From Microbacterium binotii (GTDB taxonomy: Bacteria; Actinomycetota; Actinomycetes; Actinomycetales; Microbacteriaceae): 64,000 bases of DNA. The notes beneath the pieces were generated by a model. That model was not told the origin of the DNA, made no database searches, and saw only the letters and a list, made by a program, of their open reading frames with translations. A program made the translations under genes and the position numbers. Each line of letters begins with the position of its first letter. The first letter of the stretch is position 1. Positions 30,753-39,851 of this stretch are shown here, piece by piece. The DNA lies in the NCBI RefSeq assembly GCF_021398715.1, contig NZ_CP090347.1, positions 2,542,001 through 2,606,000 on the forward strand, in the 5' to 3' direction.

Positions 30753-33179
30753 TCAGATCTTCTCGATCGGCGCGATCTTGATCAGCAGCTTCTTGGCTCC
30801 GGCACTGTCGAAGCGCACGTGCGCGATCCTCTTGGCCCCCTCGCCCGTGACCGCGTCGATGCGTCCCTCTCCGAAGTCCTCGTGCCGGATGCGGTCGCCC
30901 GCCGCCAGTTCGAGCTCGCTGTTGTCGCGCACCTTCGCCGGGATCTTGTTCGCGAAGCGCTCGAGCGAGGTCGACTTGGGCAGCAGCGGCGGGTTGTCGT
31001 CGCGACGCGAGCCCCACCCGCCGGGGCGTCGGGCGTTGAGGGCTCGCGACTGTGCGCCGCCGCGCGAGTTGACGTCGCCGGGAGACTGGCGCCAGTCGAT
31101 GAGCTCGGCGGGGATCTCCTGCAGGAAGCGGCTCGGCATCGCTACCGTGACCTCGCCGAACTGCGCGCGGGTCATCGCGAGTGTGAGGTGCAGGAGCTTG
31201 CGCGCTCGAGTGACGCCCACGTAGAACAGGCGACGCTCTTCGGCGGGGCCGCCGGGCTCGTTCGCCGAGATGCGGTGCGGGATGAGGTCTTCTTCGACAC
31301 CGGTGAGGAAGACGGCGTCGAACTCGAGGCCCTTCGCGGTGTGCAGGGTCATGAGCGAAACGGAGCCCGATGCGTCGTCGAGGTCATCGGCGTCGGCGAC
31401 GAGCGCGACCTCGGTGAGGAAGTCGCTGATCGTGCCCTGCGGGTTGTTGCGGGCGAACTCGCGCGCCACGGCGACGAACTCGTCGAGGTTCTCGAGGCGG
31501 GCCTCATCCTGCGGGTCGCGGCTGGCACGCAGCGCGTCCGAGTAGCCGCTCTTGCTCAGCAACAGCGACAGCGCCTCGGCGACGGCGGTGGGCGGCGCAT
31601 CCTGCCCCTCGGGCAGCAGCAGCGCCGTCGCCTCGGTGAGCACGCGGTCGAGCTGGGTGATCGCCGCCTGGATCTTGGGCCCGACACCCAGCGCCTCCGG
31701 CGAGGCGAGCGCCTCACGGAACGTGATCTGGTTGTCCTCCGCGAAGCGCGCGATGGCCGTCTCGGTCACGTCGCCGATGCCGCGACGCGGCTTGTTCAGG
31801 ATGCGGCGCACCGCCATCTCGTCGGCGGGGTTCGCCACCGCGATCAGGTAGGCGAGCGCGTCCTTGATCTCGGCGCGCTCGTAGAACTTCGTGCCGCCCA
31901 TGATCTTGTACGGCAGGGCGGAGCGGATGAAGATCTCTTCCAGCGCGCGCGACTGCGAGTTAGTGCGGTAGAAGACGGCGATGTCGGAGTACGCCGTGCC
32001 GGCCCGGTGGATCTTCTCGATCTCGTCGGCGACGAACTGCGCTTCGTCGTGCTGCGAGTAGCCGGTGAAGCCGACGATGAGCTCGCCCGCACCCACGTCC
32101 GTCCACAGCTTCTTGTCCTGCCGGTCGAAGTTGTTGCGGATGACCGCGTTGGCCGCCGACAGGATGTTCTGCGTCGAGCGGTAGTTCTGCTCGAGCAGCA
32201 CGACCTTCGCACCGGGGAAGTCGCGCTCGAACTCGCTGATGTTGCGGATGTCGGCGCCGCGGAAGGCGTAGATCGACTGGTCGGAGTCGCCCACCACGGT
32301 GAGGGATGCGGCCTCCACCTCCGGGGCTTTGTCGGGCTCGAAGATCATCATGCCGCCCGCGGAATACGACTCCCCCTCGCCCGAGACGGGTCGGGTGAGC
32401 TCACGGATGAGCGAGTACTGGGCGTGGTTGGTGTCCTGGTACTCGTCGACGAGGATGTGGCGGAACCGACGGCGGTACGTGTCGGCCACCTGCGGGAACG
32501 CGCGGAAGAGGAAGACGGTCTGCGCGATGAGGTCGTCGAAGTCGAACGCGTTGGCCCGGCGCAGGGCGCGCTGGTAGTCGCCGAAGACTTCGACGAACAC
32601 CCGCTCGGCGGGGTCGCTCATGTTCGCCTGCCGCGCGTAGCCCTCCGCATCCTGCAGCTCGTTCTTGAGCTTGGAGATACGGCTCTGGACCGCGGCGGGG
32701 GTGAGACCGAACGCGTCGGCCTCGTGTTCTTTCACGAGCCGCTTGATGAGTGCCCGCGAGTCGCCGGAATCGTAGATCGTGAACGAGCTGGTGAACCCGA
32801 ACTGCTGCGCCTCACGGCGGAGGATGCGGACACAGGCGGAGTGGAAGGTCGAGATCCACATGCCGCGCGCGCTGTCGCCCACGAGCTGTTCGACGCGCTC
32901 GCGCATCTCCCCCGCCGCCTTGTTCGTGAAGGTGATGGCGAGGATCTGGCTCGGCCACGCTTCGCGCGAGCGCAGCAGCGAGGCGATGCGATGGGTGAGT
33001 ACGCGGGTCTTGCCGGAGCCGGCACCGGCGACGATGAGCAGCGCCGGCCCGCGATAGATGACGGCCTCCCGCTGCGGGCCGTTGAGGCCGGCGAGGAGGT
33101 CGGCGTCGGGACGTGCGGAATCGCCGGCGGGGCGAGCGCCGTCACCGCCGATGATGAGGGGCGTGGAGGCGTCGGTCAT
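30753..33179 (-). CDS. pcrA: ATP-dependent DNA helicase PcrA/UvrD
   Basis: An 808-residue superfamily 1A 3'-5' helicase for repair and removal of obstacles from DNA. Motifs in order: Q motif LNGPQREAV, Walker A AGAGSGKTRVLTHR (about 50-63), motif Ia ITFTNKAAGEMRER, Walker B LVDEYQDTN, motif III VGDSDQSIYAFRGA, motif IV LEQNYRST, motif V LMTLHTAKGLEFDAVF, motif VI YVGVTRARKLL. A short insertion lies between motifs II and III. The last 70 residues hold the Tudor-like DRIRHEDFGEGRI domain that contacts RNA polymerase. ATG 33179 has TAGACT nine bases upstream. It precedes sucCD and perM-purNH on the same strand, as in mycobacteria. Confidence 0.95.
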   Translation of the reverse strand: MTDASTPLIIGGDGARPAGDSARPDADLLAGLNGPQREAVIYRGPALLIVAGAGSGKTRVLTHRIASLLRSREAWPSQILAITFTNKAAGEMRERVEQLVGDSARGMWISTFHSACVRILRREAQQFGFTSSFTIYDSGDSRALIKRLVKEHEADAFGLTPAAVQSRISKLKNELQDAEGYARQANMSDPAERVFVEVFGDYQRALRRANAFDFDDLIAQTVFLFRAFPQVADTYRRRFRHILVDEYQDTNHAQYSLIRELTRPVSGEGESYSAGGMMIFEPDKAPEVEAASLTVVGDSDQSIYAFRGADIRNISEFERDFPGAKVVLLEQNYRSTQNILSAANAVIRNNFDRQDKKLWTDVGAGELIVGFTGYSQHDEAQFVADEIEKIHRAGTAYSDIAVFYRTNSQSRALEEIFIRSALPYKIMGGTKFYERAEIKDALAYLIAVANPADEMAVRRILNKPRRGIGDVTETAIARFAEDNQITFREALASPEALGVGPKIQAAITQLDRVLTEATALLLPEGQDAPPTAVAEALSLLLSKSGYSDALRASRDPQDEARLENLDEFVAVAREFARNNPQGTISDFLTEVALVADADDLDDASGSVSLMTLHTAKGLEFDAVFLTGVEEDLIPHRISANEPGGPAEERRLFYVGVTRARKLLHLTLAMTRAQFGEVTVAMPSRFLQEIPAELIDWRQSPGDVNSRGGAQSRALNARRPGGWGSRRDDNPPLLPKSTSLERFANKIPAKVRDNSELELAAGDRIRHEDFGEGRIDAVTGEGAKRIAHVRFDSAGAKKLLIKIAPIEKI

Positions 33180-33459
33180 GTCGCCTCAAGTCTAGGCGCG
33201 ACCGACGACACCCGCCCGGGTCGGCGGTCGCGCCCGCCCCCCTCTGGCGCTGATGCCGCGACATCTGCACGGCCGATGGTCAGAGGGTCACCACATCCGC
33301 CCCCTGCGACCACACCAGCCCCAGCGATCGTGCAGGCGTCGCAGTGTGGCGGTGTGGAGGGCCATGCTGCACCCCGCGGCCTTGTGACGCGGTGACGCAC
33401 GGGGTCATCTTGCGACATGCACTGGCGCGGGTCGGAACCCCGGGTTAGCGTCGAGACAT

Positions 33460-33532
33460 CGCGGCGATCCGGGTGGTCCCGGGCTCCGGTTCATACCCGG
33501 GAGCGTTGCGGGTTCGACTCCCGCCGTCGCGT
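33460..33532 (+). tRNA. tRNA-Met-like gene (anticodon CAT), atypical D-arm
   Basis: A 73-base cloverleaf can be drawn. Acceptor CGCGGCG (33460-33466) pairs with CGTCGCG (33525-33531) with one G-U. Anticodon stem TCCGG/CCGGG closes a seven-base loop TTCATAC with CAT at 33492-33494. T-stem GCGGG/CCCGC closes TTCGACT. The D-arm is odd: CCGG (33469-33472) and CCGG (33479-33482) around a six-base loop, much shorter than normal, and the discriminator base is T. No CCA is encoded. TAGCGT at 33446-33451 is a likely -10 box. It could be a divergent functional tRNA or a decayed one. The upstream gap 33180-33459 holds nothing else recognisable. Confidence 0.6.
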
Positions 33533-33570
33533 CTACATCTCTCCGACTGCGGATGCCGCACGCCCCCTCC

Positions 33571-33693
33571 TCAGCCCTGCCTCCCCTTGAAGCGGGGGTT
33601 GAGCTTGTTGATGACGAACACCTTGCCACGCCGACGCACGACCTGGGCGCCGGGCTGGTTCTTCAGGGACTTGAGCGAGGCACGGACTTTCAC
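33571..33693 (-). CDS. rpmJ: 50S ribosomal protein L36, zinc-free paralogue
   Basis: A 40-residue ribosomal protein ([20 protein letters not shown], ending NPRFKGRQG). The four zinc ligands (three cysteines and a histidine) of normal L36 are absent, which marks the C-minus paralogue that replaces zinc-containing L36 when zinc is scarce. GTG 33693 follows an AAGGAG ribosome-binding sequence. A Zur-like palindrome lies 12 bases upstream of the start at 33706-33722 and is shared with the divergent CobW-like gene, so both are probably induced by zinc starvation. Confidence 0.93.
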   Translation of the reverse strand: MKVRASLKSLKNQPGAQVVRRRGKVFVINKLNPRFKGRQG

Positions 33694-33705
33694 AGCGACT
33701 CCTTA

Positions 33706-33722
33706 TTGATAACGGTTCTCAA
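33706..33722. promoter_or_regulatory. Zur-type operator between the L36 and CobW-like genes
   Basis: TTGATAACGGTTCTCAA is an 8-1-8 dyad with one mismatched pair, matching the actinobacterial Zur pattern TGAnAAnnnTTnTCA. It overlaps TTGATA (33706-33711), a possible -35 for the rightward gene; TATGCT at 33731-33736 is a possible -10 with a long 19-base spacer. The neighbours (zinc-free L36, CobW-like) are classic Zur targets. Confidence 0.8.
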
Positions 33723-33770
33723 CAACAGGTTATGCTGGGTGCTCCGCCCGAGCAACTGGAGAGGACCGGC

Positions 33771-34754
33771 ATGGAATCGATCCCTGTCGCCATCACCGGG
33801 GTGTGCGCACCCGAACGCCACCTCTTCGCCGAACGTGCCGCCGCGGCTCTCGGCCGCCGCCTGGTCTGGGCCTACGGCGGCCCCCGGCACACGAGCTCGC
33901 ACCGTCCGCAGGGAATCTGGGCCGGAGGGGGCGATCAGCTCGCCCTCTTCGACTGCGCCACCGACCTCGATCCGCTGCACTTCAGCGGCGCGTTCGACAC
34001 CCCGCCCGCGCTGGTGTGCGTCATCGACGCGCCGCACATGGTCCAGGACCTGCGCGACGGTTCCACCCTGCGCTCGGACGCCCCGCCCGGCGACGACCGC
34101 GGCGACCACGGCGCCCGCGCGCGGCAGGCGGCGGCGTTCATCGAGAGCGCGCACGTCATCGCGTTCGTCAACTGGGAGGGCGTCGAGACGGCGAGGCTCG
34201 CGATGCTCATGGCGCTCGCCTCGCATCTGAATCCCCTCGCCCGCATCCGGCTCACGCGCAGCCCGCACGAGGACGTCCGCGCGGCGCTCGCAACGGACAC
34301 CTCGACCCCCGTCGGTGAGCGCGCCGGATGGGTGCGGATGCTGAACGAGGAACACGATCCGCACATGACGGATCGTCGCGTGACGACCTTCCGCTACGAG
34401 CAGCTCCGACCCTTCCACCCGGAGCGCCTCGTGCGCGCCCTCGACGAGGAGATCGACGCGCGCCGGTGGGGACTCGTGCTGCGCTCGGTCGGCTTCTGCC
34501 GCCTGGCGACCCGCCAGGGCACGCTCGCGCGCTGGGAGCAGGTCGGCTCCGCCATGTGGCTCGACCCGCTCCACACGCGCGAGGCCTACAGCTGCATCGG
34601 GCAGGAGATCGCCGTCACCGGGCTCGATCTGCACGCGGGGGCGGTCGCCCGGGCTCTCGATGACGCCGCCCTGACGGATGCGGAGATGGATGCCGGCCCC
34701 GAGGCCTGGGAGCGGTTCGCCGACCCGCTGCCGGCCTGGCCCGTCGAAGCCTGA
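33771..34754 (+). CDS. CobW C-terminal-domain protein lacking the GTPase P-loop (zinc-stress locus)
   Basis: A 327-residue protein related to CobW/ZNG1 zinc-chaperone GTPases. The C-terminal half is convincing: LRPFHPERLVRAL, WGLVLRSVGFCRLATR, RWEQVGSAMWL, then a closing LTDAEMDAGPEAWERFADPL, all standard CobW_C blocks (about 215-325). The N-terminus begins VAITGVCAPERHLF where a GxxGxGKT Walker A is expected, so GTP binding is probably lost, and the CxCC metal motif is absent. A Zur-like box precedes it, so a zinc-starvation role is inferred. ATG 33771 follows GGAGAGGA; the frame is open to 33732 but that ATG lies in the probable -10 box. It abuts pntB convergently. Confidence 0.82.
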   Translation: MESIPVAITGVCAPERHLFAERAAAALGRRLVWAYGGPRHTSSHRPQGIWAGGGDQLALFDCATDLDPLHFSGAFDTPPALVCVIDAPHMVQDLRDGSTLRSDAPPGDDRGDHGARARQAAAFIESAHVIAFVNWEGVETARLAMLMALASHLNPLARIRLTRSPHEDVRAALATDTSTPVGERAGWVRMLNEEHDPHMTDRRVTTFRYEQLRPFHPERLVRALDEEIDARRWGLVLRSVGFCRLATRQGTLARWEQVGSAMWLDPLHTREAYSCIGQEIAVTGLDLHAGAVARALDDAALTDAEMDAGPEAWERFADPLPAWPVEA

Positions 34755-36155
34755 TCAGAGCGCGCGCAGGATGTCTTCCACGCGCTGCTTCGCGTCTCCG
34801 AAGAGCATCTGCGTGTTCTCCCGGAAGAAGAGCGGGTTCTCGACGCCCGCGTAGCCGGACGCCATCGAGCGTTTGAAGACGACGACCTGGCGCGCCTCCC
34901 AGGCCCGGATCACCGGCATCCCCGCGATGGGGCTCGAGGGGTCTTCGGCCGCCGAGGGGTTCACCGTGTCGTTGGCGCCGATCACGAGCACGACCGAGGT
35001 CTGCGCCAGGTCGTCGTTGATCTCGTCCATCTCCAGCACGATGTCGTACGGCACCTTCGCCTCCGCGAGGAGGACGTTCATGTGCCCTGGCAGTCGGCCG
35101 GCGACGGGGTGGATGCCGAAGCGCACCTCGACCTCCTTCGCCCGCAGCCGCTCGACCAGTTCGGCGACCGGATACTGTGCCTGCGCGACGGCCATGCCGT
35201 AACCCGGCACGATCACGACGCTGTCGGCGTCGGCGAGCATCTCCGCCACCGCCTCCGCATCCGTCTCCCGATGCTCGCCGGCCTGAGCCGCCTGCGCGGA
35301 TGCGGCCGGCGCGCCGAACCCGCCCGCGATGACGGCCAGCAACGAGCGGTTCATCGCCTTGCACATGAGGAAGGAGAGGTACGCGCCGGAAGACCCCACG
35401 AGCGCGCCCGTGATGATCAGCAGATCGTTGTCGAGGAGGAATCCCGCGGCAGCCGCCGCCCAGCCGGAGTAGCTGTTGAGCATCGAGACGACCACCGGCA
35501 TGTCGCCGCCGCCGATGGAGGCGACGAGGTGCCAGCCCAGCGCCAGGGCGAGCACGGTCACCCCGATCAACAGGCCCAGCGTCGGGGTGACGATGTACCA
35601 GATCGTGAGGGCGGCGAACACGATCAGCGCGCCGAGGTTGAGCGCGTTGCGCCCCGGCAGCGCGAGCGGCTTCGAGGGCATCCGACCCGAGAGCTTGAGG
35701 TACGCGACGAGGGAGCCGGTGAAGGTGACGCCGCCGATGAACACGCCGACGAAGACCTCGCCGTGATGGATGTCGCGGAGCGCCCCCGTGAGCCCGCCGT
35801 CGTGCAGGTGCCCGTTCCAGCCCACGAGCACGGCCGCAAGCCCCACGAAGCTGTGCAGCAGTGCGATGAGCTCCGGCATCCCGGTCATCTCGACCGAGCG
35901 GGCGCGCCAGAGTCCGATCGCGGCTCCCACGGCCACCGCGGCGACCAGCAGTGGGAGCCCGAGGGCCGCGGCGCCGGATGCGAAGGCGCCGGTGGTGGCG
36001 ACGACGACCGTCGCGACCAGCGCGATGGCCATGCCTGCGATACCCGACGCGGCGCCGGCACGCGCGGTCTCGTGACGGCTGAGCCCCGCCAGACTCAGGA
36101 TGAAGAGGATGGCCGCGACCAGGTAGGCGGCGTTCGCAACGGCGTTCGCGGTCAT
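34755..36155 (-). CDS. pntB: NAD(P) transhydrogenase subunit beta
   Basis: A 466-residue membrane subunit of the proton-translocating transhydrogenase that makes NADPH from NADH at the expense of the proton gradient. About eight membrane segments (1-265) are followed by the NADP-binding domain III (about 290-466) with [56 protein letters not shown] and [17 protein letters not shown]. Length matches E. coli PntB. Its start overlaps the pntA stop by four bases (ATGA), giving a coupled pntA-pntB operon. Confidence 0.96.
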   Translation of the reverse strand: MTANAVANAAYLVAAILFILSLAGLSRHETARAGAASGIAGMAIALVATVVVATTGAFASGAAALGLPLLVAAVAVGAAIGLWRARSVEMTGMPELIALLHSFVGLAAVLVGWNGHLHDGGLTGALRDIHHGEVFVGVFIGGVTFTGSLVAYLKLSGRMPSKPLALPGRNALNLGALIVFAALTIWYIVTPTLGLLIGVTVLALALGWHLVASIGGGDMPVVVSMLNSYSGWAAAAAGFLLDNDLLIITGALVGSSGAYLSFLMCKAMNRSLLAVIAGGFGAPAASAQAAQAGEHRETDAEAVAEMLADADSVVIVPGYGMAVAQAQYPVAELVERLRAKEVEVRFGIHPVAGRLPGHMNVLLAEAKVPYDIVLEMDEINDDLAQTSVVLVIGANDTVNPSAAEDPSSPIAGMPVIRAWEARQVVVFKRSMASGYAGVENPLFFRENTQMLFGDAKQRVEDILRAL

Positions 36156-37690
36156 CGCTCCGCCCCCTTCGAGAACATCGCGAGCATGCGACGGGTGACG
36201 GCGAAGCCGCCGAAGACGTTGATGCTGGCCAGCAGCACCGCGATGGCGGCGAGGATCTGCACGATCGGCTCCGGCACCGTCAGCTGCGTGATCGCGCCCA
36301 CCACGATGATCCCCGAGATGGCGTTCGTCACGCTCATGAGGGGGGTGTGCAGGGCGTGGTGCACCTTGCCGATCACGTAGTAGCCCACGACGATCGACAG
36401 CGCGAGCACCGTCATGTGCTGCGGCAGCGGCGCCGGCGCGAAGGTCACGACGGCGAACAGCGCGAGGGCGGCCAGAACGAACAGCAGGAGCTTGCGTCCA
36501 CGCCGCGGCGGAGGCGGTTCGGCGACGGATGCGGCGGGAGCCGGCGACGCGGCGGGTGCTGCGGACACGGCGACCGGCGGCGGCGGCCAGAGCACATCGC
36601 CCCCTGCAGCGACGGTCACCGAACGCTGCACGACATCGTCGAGGTCGAGGACGAGGACGCCGTCCTTGCCCGGCGTGAGCAGCCGCAGCAGGTTGAGCAC
36701 GTTCGTGCCGTAGAGCTGCGACGACTGCGCGGGCAGTCTTCCCGCCAGGTCGGTGTACCCGAGGATCACGACCCCGTTGTCGGTCACGACACGCTGGTCC
36801 GCGACCGAGCCCTCGACGTTGCCGCCGTGCCCTGCCGCCATGTCGACGATCACGCTACCGGGCCGCATCCGCGCGACATCCTCCGCCGTGATCAGCCGCG
36901 GCGCGGCGCGCCCCGGGATGAGCGCCGTGGTGATGACGATGTCGACCTCGGCCGTCTGCGCGCTGTAGAGCTGGGCGGCGGCGTGGTCGTACTCCTCGCT
37001 CGTCGCGCGCGCGTAGCCGTCGCTCGAGACGGTCTGGGCGGGCACCGTCACCGGGAGATACTCGCCGCCGATCGAGCGCACCTGGTCGGCGACCTCGGGG
37101 CGCGGGTCGGTCGCGCGCACGATCGCGCCGAGGCTGGATGCGGTGCCGATGGCCGCGAGGCCCGCGACGCCCGCGCCTGCGACGAGCACCTTGGCCGGCG
37201 GCACCTTGCCCGCGGCGGTGACCTGACCGGTGAAGAAACGACCGAACTCGTTCGCCGCCTCGACCACGGCCCGGTAGCCGGAGATGTTGGCCATCGAGCT
37301 GAGGACGTCCATCGACTGGGCGCGCGAGATGCGGGGGATCGCGTCCATCGCCAGCGCCGTCACGCCGTGCGCCGCCAGCCGGTCCACCAGATCGGGGTTC
37401 ATGGCGGGAGCGAGCTGGGTGATGAGCACCACACCCGCACGCAGCCGGGCGATCTCGTCCGCGCTCGGCACGTCCACACCGAGCACGATGTCGGCACCCC
37501 AGGCTTCAGCCGTATCGCCGATCGTCGCCCCCGCGTCACGGTAGGACGTGTCGGGGAACGCCGCACGCGCGCCGGCTTCCGATTCGACGACGACGTCGTA
37601 GCCGAGGGCGATCAGCTTGCCGACGGTCTGCGGCGTGGCGGCGACGCGGTTCTCACCCTCGCCCTCCGAGACGATGCCGATGCGGGTCAT
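36152..37690 (-). CDS. pntA: NAD(P) transhydrogenase subunit alpha
   Basis: A 512-residue subunit with the NAD-binding domain I and a C-terminal membrane part in one chain, as in E. coli. Domain I spans about 1-370 with [22 protein letters not shown] (shown: [11 protein letters not shown]) and the mobile-loop region; a proline/alanine linker rich in SAAPAASP follows (about 385-420), then four membrane segments including [17 protein letters not shown]. Start ATG 37690 follows a GAGGAG sequence and gives the family opening [20 protein letters not shown]; longer upstream reading is not conserved. Together with NADP-isocitrate dehydrogenase it points to active NADPH supply. Confidence 0.95.
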   Translation of the reverse strand: MTRIGIVSEGEGENRVAATPQTVGKLIALGYDVVVESEAGARAAFPDTSYRDAGATIGDTAEAWGADIVLGVDVPSADEIARLRAGVVLITQLAPAMNPDLVDRLAAHGVTALAMDAIPRISRAQSMDVLSSMANISGYRAVVEAANEFGRFFTGQVTAAGKVPPAKVLVAGAGVAGLAAIGTASSLGAIVRATDPRPEVADQVRSIGGEYLPVTVPAQTVSSDGYARATSEEYDHAAAQLYSAQTAEVDIVITTALIPGRAAPRLITAEDVARMRPGSVIVDMAAGHGGNVEGSVADQRVVTDNGVVILGYTDLAGRLPAQSSQLYGTNVLNLLRLLTPGKDGVLVLDLDDVVQRSVTVAAGGDVLWPPPPVAVSAAPAASPAPAASVAEPPPPRRGRKLLLFVLAALALFAVVTFAPAPLPQHMTVLALSIVVGYYVIGKVHHALHTPLMSVTNAISGIIVVGAITQLTVPEPIVQILAAIAVLLASINVFGGFAVTRRMLAMFSKGAER

Positions 37691-37804
37691 GGAGCGACTC
37701 CTCGTGCGGGGCGGGGCGGTGGGGGCGCGGCGTGCCGCTGCTCTCATCCGAGCACGCCGAGCCCCGTCCGCACCAGCGCGACGACCGTGCGAAATCCGTC
37801 GCGG

Positions 37805-38770
37805 TCAGTGCACGCGGGCCGCTCGCGGCCGGAACAGCGCCACGAGGACGACCATCACGACGAGCTCGACGAGGGTCTGCGTCACGACCACCAGTGGCGC
37901 GAGCGACAGGGATGCGGGCAGCGCCAGCGCGAGCGGAAGGACCACGAGGGAGTTGCGCGTCACCCCGCTGAACGTCGTCGCGATCCGTTCGGGTCGCCGC
38001 ATCCGAGCGATCTTCGCCACGAGCAGCCCCAGGACGGCGGTGATGGCGGCGAACGCGACGAACAGCGGCACGAGGGCCGCGAGGCTGGCGAGGCGCTCCC
38101 CCACCGCGTGCACCTGCGAGCCCACGACGACCGCGAGCACGAGCATCATCAGCGGGACCATCGCACCGAGCACACCGGTCTCGAGGATGCGGACGGGTCG
38201 CAGCCTGCGCGCGAGCAGCTGGGTGAGGGCGGCGAGCGCGAGCGGCAGCACGATGAGCAACAGGAACGCCTCGACGAACGGGCCGGGCTCGATCCCGCCG
38301 ACGAGCTCGGGGCCCGCCATGACCCAGAGATAGCCCGGCAGCAGCACGAGCTGCGCGAGCATGAGCAGCGGCGTCGCGGCCAGCAGGCGTTCCCGCGCCC
38401 CGCCGGCCAGGTGGGCGAACACGATCACGTAGTCCACGCAGGGGGTCAGCAGCACGAGAAGCACTCCCGCGAGCAGGGCCGCCTCGTGCGCCACGACGCG
38501 CGACAGGGCGAAGACGACGATCGGTACGAGCACGAAGTTCAGCACGAGCACCGCGGCGAGAAAGCGCCCGTCGCGCAGCGCCCGTCCGATGCGGGCGAAC
38601 GGCACCGCGAGGAACGTGGCGTACAGGAGGACCCCCAGCGCGGGCGTGATGGCCGCTTCGAGCGTCGGGGCGATCGCGGGCGCCGTCAGCCCGACGACGA
38701 CGCCGAGAGCGATGGCGGCCAGATAGAGCACGACCTGGCGGCGCTCCGCCCACTCACCCCATCCGCGCAC
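37805..38770 (-). CDS. Bile acid:sodium symporter superfamily transporter (ACR3/arsenite-efflux-like)
   Basis: A membrane protein of about 321 residues with ten hydrophobic segments. The block LLTPCVDYVIVFAHLAGG resembles the cysteine-containing fourth segment of ACR3 arsenite exporters, and SGVTRNSLVVLPLALALP resembles the ninth. No arsR or arsC is nearby, so arsenite export is only a possibility. The start is set at GTG 38770, with GGAG a few bases upstream and CAGGCT six bases upstream; ATG 38788 would add six residues. It lies downstream of the ABC-2 pair on the same strand. Confidence 0.72.
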   Translation of the reverse strand: MRGWGEWAERRQVVLYLAAIALGVVVGLTAPAIAPTLEAAITPALGVLLYATFLAVPFARIGRALRDGRFLAAVLVLNFVLVPIVVFALSRVVAHEAALLAGVLLVLLTPCVDYVIVFAHLAGGARERLLAATPLLMLAQLVLLPGYLWVMAGPELVGGIEPGPFVEAFLLLIVLPLALAALTQLLARRLRPVRILETGVLGAMVPLMMLVLAVVVGSQVHAVGERLASLAALVPLFVAFAAITAVLGLLVAKIARMRRPERIATTFSGVTRNSLVVLPLALALPASLSLAPLVVVTQTLVELVVMVVLVALFRPRAARVH

Positions 38771-38807
38771 GACTCCAGCCTGCCGCATCCGCGCGGACGA
38801 ACGTCGC

Positions 38808-39851
38808 TCAGGCGACGCGCGTGCCCGGGGGCAGCGACCGCGCCGGCGTCCGCGTGCGGCGGTAGCCGCCCCAGAACAGCAGGCCCGCGACCACAAGTTG
38901 CACGCCGAGACCCACGAACCAGCTGGGAGCGAGACCCGCGGTCTGCTCCTCGGTGCTCGGGTAGGGCCGCTCGGGGTTCTCGCAGCCGTCGTTGCGCACC
39001 TCGGTCTCCGGCGGGATCTGGGCCATCCGGACGCTCGAGGCGATCTGGCCGAAGAGGTCCCGCGGATACCCGTTGCGGTCGTACACCGTCGGGGTCGCGT
39101 CGGCGATCACGACGAACGGGTTGGCGGCGAGAACCCACCACACCCGATCGAAGCGCGGCACCTCGGTCGTGTACGTCTCCCACGGGCTGCACGAGACGAC
39201 CCCGCCGCTCATGTCGTACTCCGAGCCCCATCGGGATGAGGTGGTCACCTCGGTGCGCGAGGAGATGCCGCCGAGGCCGAACACGATGAGCGTGCCCACC
39301 ACGAAGGCGGCCATGACCAGGTAGGTCGACGCGACGGAGAACAGCGGACGCGCCAGCAGCGCACTCAGTCCCACGCCGATCGCGGCGAAGATCGCGATCT
39401 CCAGGATCAGCACCAGCAGCGACACCGCGAGGGATGCGGGCGCGACGCCGCCGGCGACGGTCGCCGCGATCAGGAACGGCACGGCGACGGCGAGGAACGC
39501 GAGGCCGGTGATCCAGGCGGCGAGGAGCTTTCCGAACACGATCTCGGCCGTGGTGGCCCGCGTCACCTGGACGGCGGCGAGTGTCGCCGATTCCCGGTCG
39601 CCGTTCACCGCGTTGCCCGCGACCGTCGGGGCGACCAGCAGCACCAGGAGCATGACCATGTAGACGATGACCGAGTAGATCGCACCGCCCGGTCCGTCGC
39701 TGCCCGACCACATCCCGAAGGCCAGGAAAGAGAGGACGGTCACGCCGAGCAGGATCACGGCGAAGACGCCCAGCAGCACGTACCAGGCCACCGACCGCAC
39801 CCGCTGGGTCAGCTCCAGGACGGTGATCGTCCACAGTCTCGACGCGTTCAT
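38808..39851 (-). CDS. ABC-2 type transporter permease
   Basis: A 347-residue membrane protein with six hydrophobic segments, partner of the ATPase encoded just upstream. The N-terminus (LWTITVLELTQRVRSVAWYVLLG) and the AGNAVNGDRESATLAAVQVTRAT block are typical of ABC-2 permeases. A large soluble loop before the last segment (about 205-310) contains two cysteines (SCSPWE and NDGCENP) that could form an extracytoplasmic disulfide. Substrate unknown. ATG 39851 overlaps the ATPase stop by four bases. Confidence 0.85.
   Translation of the reverse strand: MNASRLWTITVLELTQRVRSVAWYVLLGVFAVILLGVTVLSFLAFGMWSGSDGPGGAIYSVIVYMVMLLVLLVAPTVAGNAVNGDRESATLAAVQVTRATTAEIVFGKLLAAWITGLAFLAVAVPFLIAATVAGGVAPASLAVSLLVLILEIAIFAAIGVGLSALLARPLFSVASTYLVMAAFVVGTLIVFGLGGISSRTEVTTSSRWGSEYDMSGGVVSCSPWETYTTEVPRFDRVWWVLAANPFVVIADATPTVYDRNGYPRDLFGQIASSVRMAQIPPETEVRNDGCENPERPYPSTEEQTAGLAPSWFVGLGVQLVVAGLLFWGGYRRTRTPARSLPPGTRVA

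Noticed and set aside
33571..33573. Reading the tRNA-like gene and the L36 gene as one unit
   Set aside because: They are on opposite strands and each has its own probable -10 or operator, so they are independent.
37805..38770. Arsenic resistance operon
   Set aside because: The transporter resembles ACR3, but no arsR, arsC or arsenite-related neighbour is visible, so an arsenic role was not assigned.
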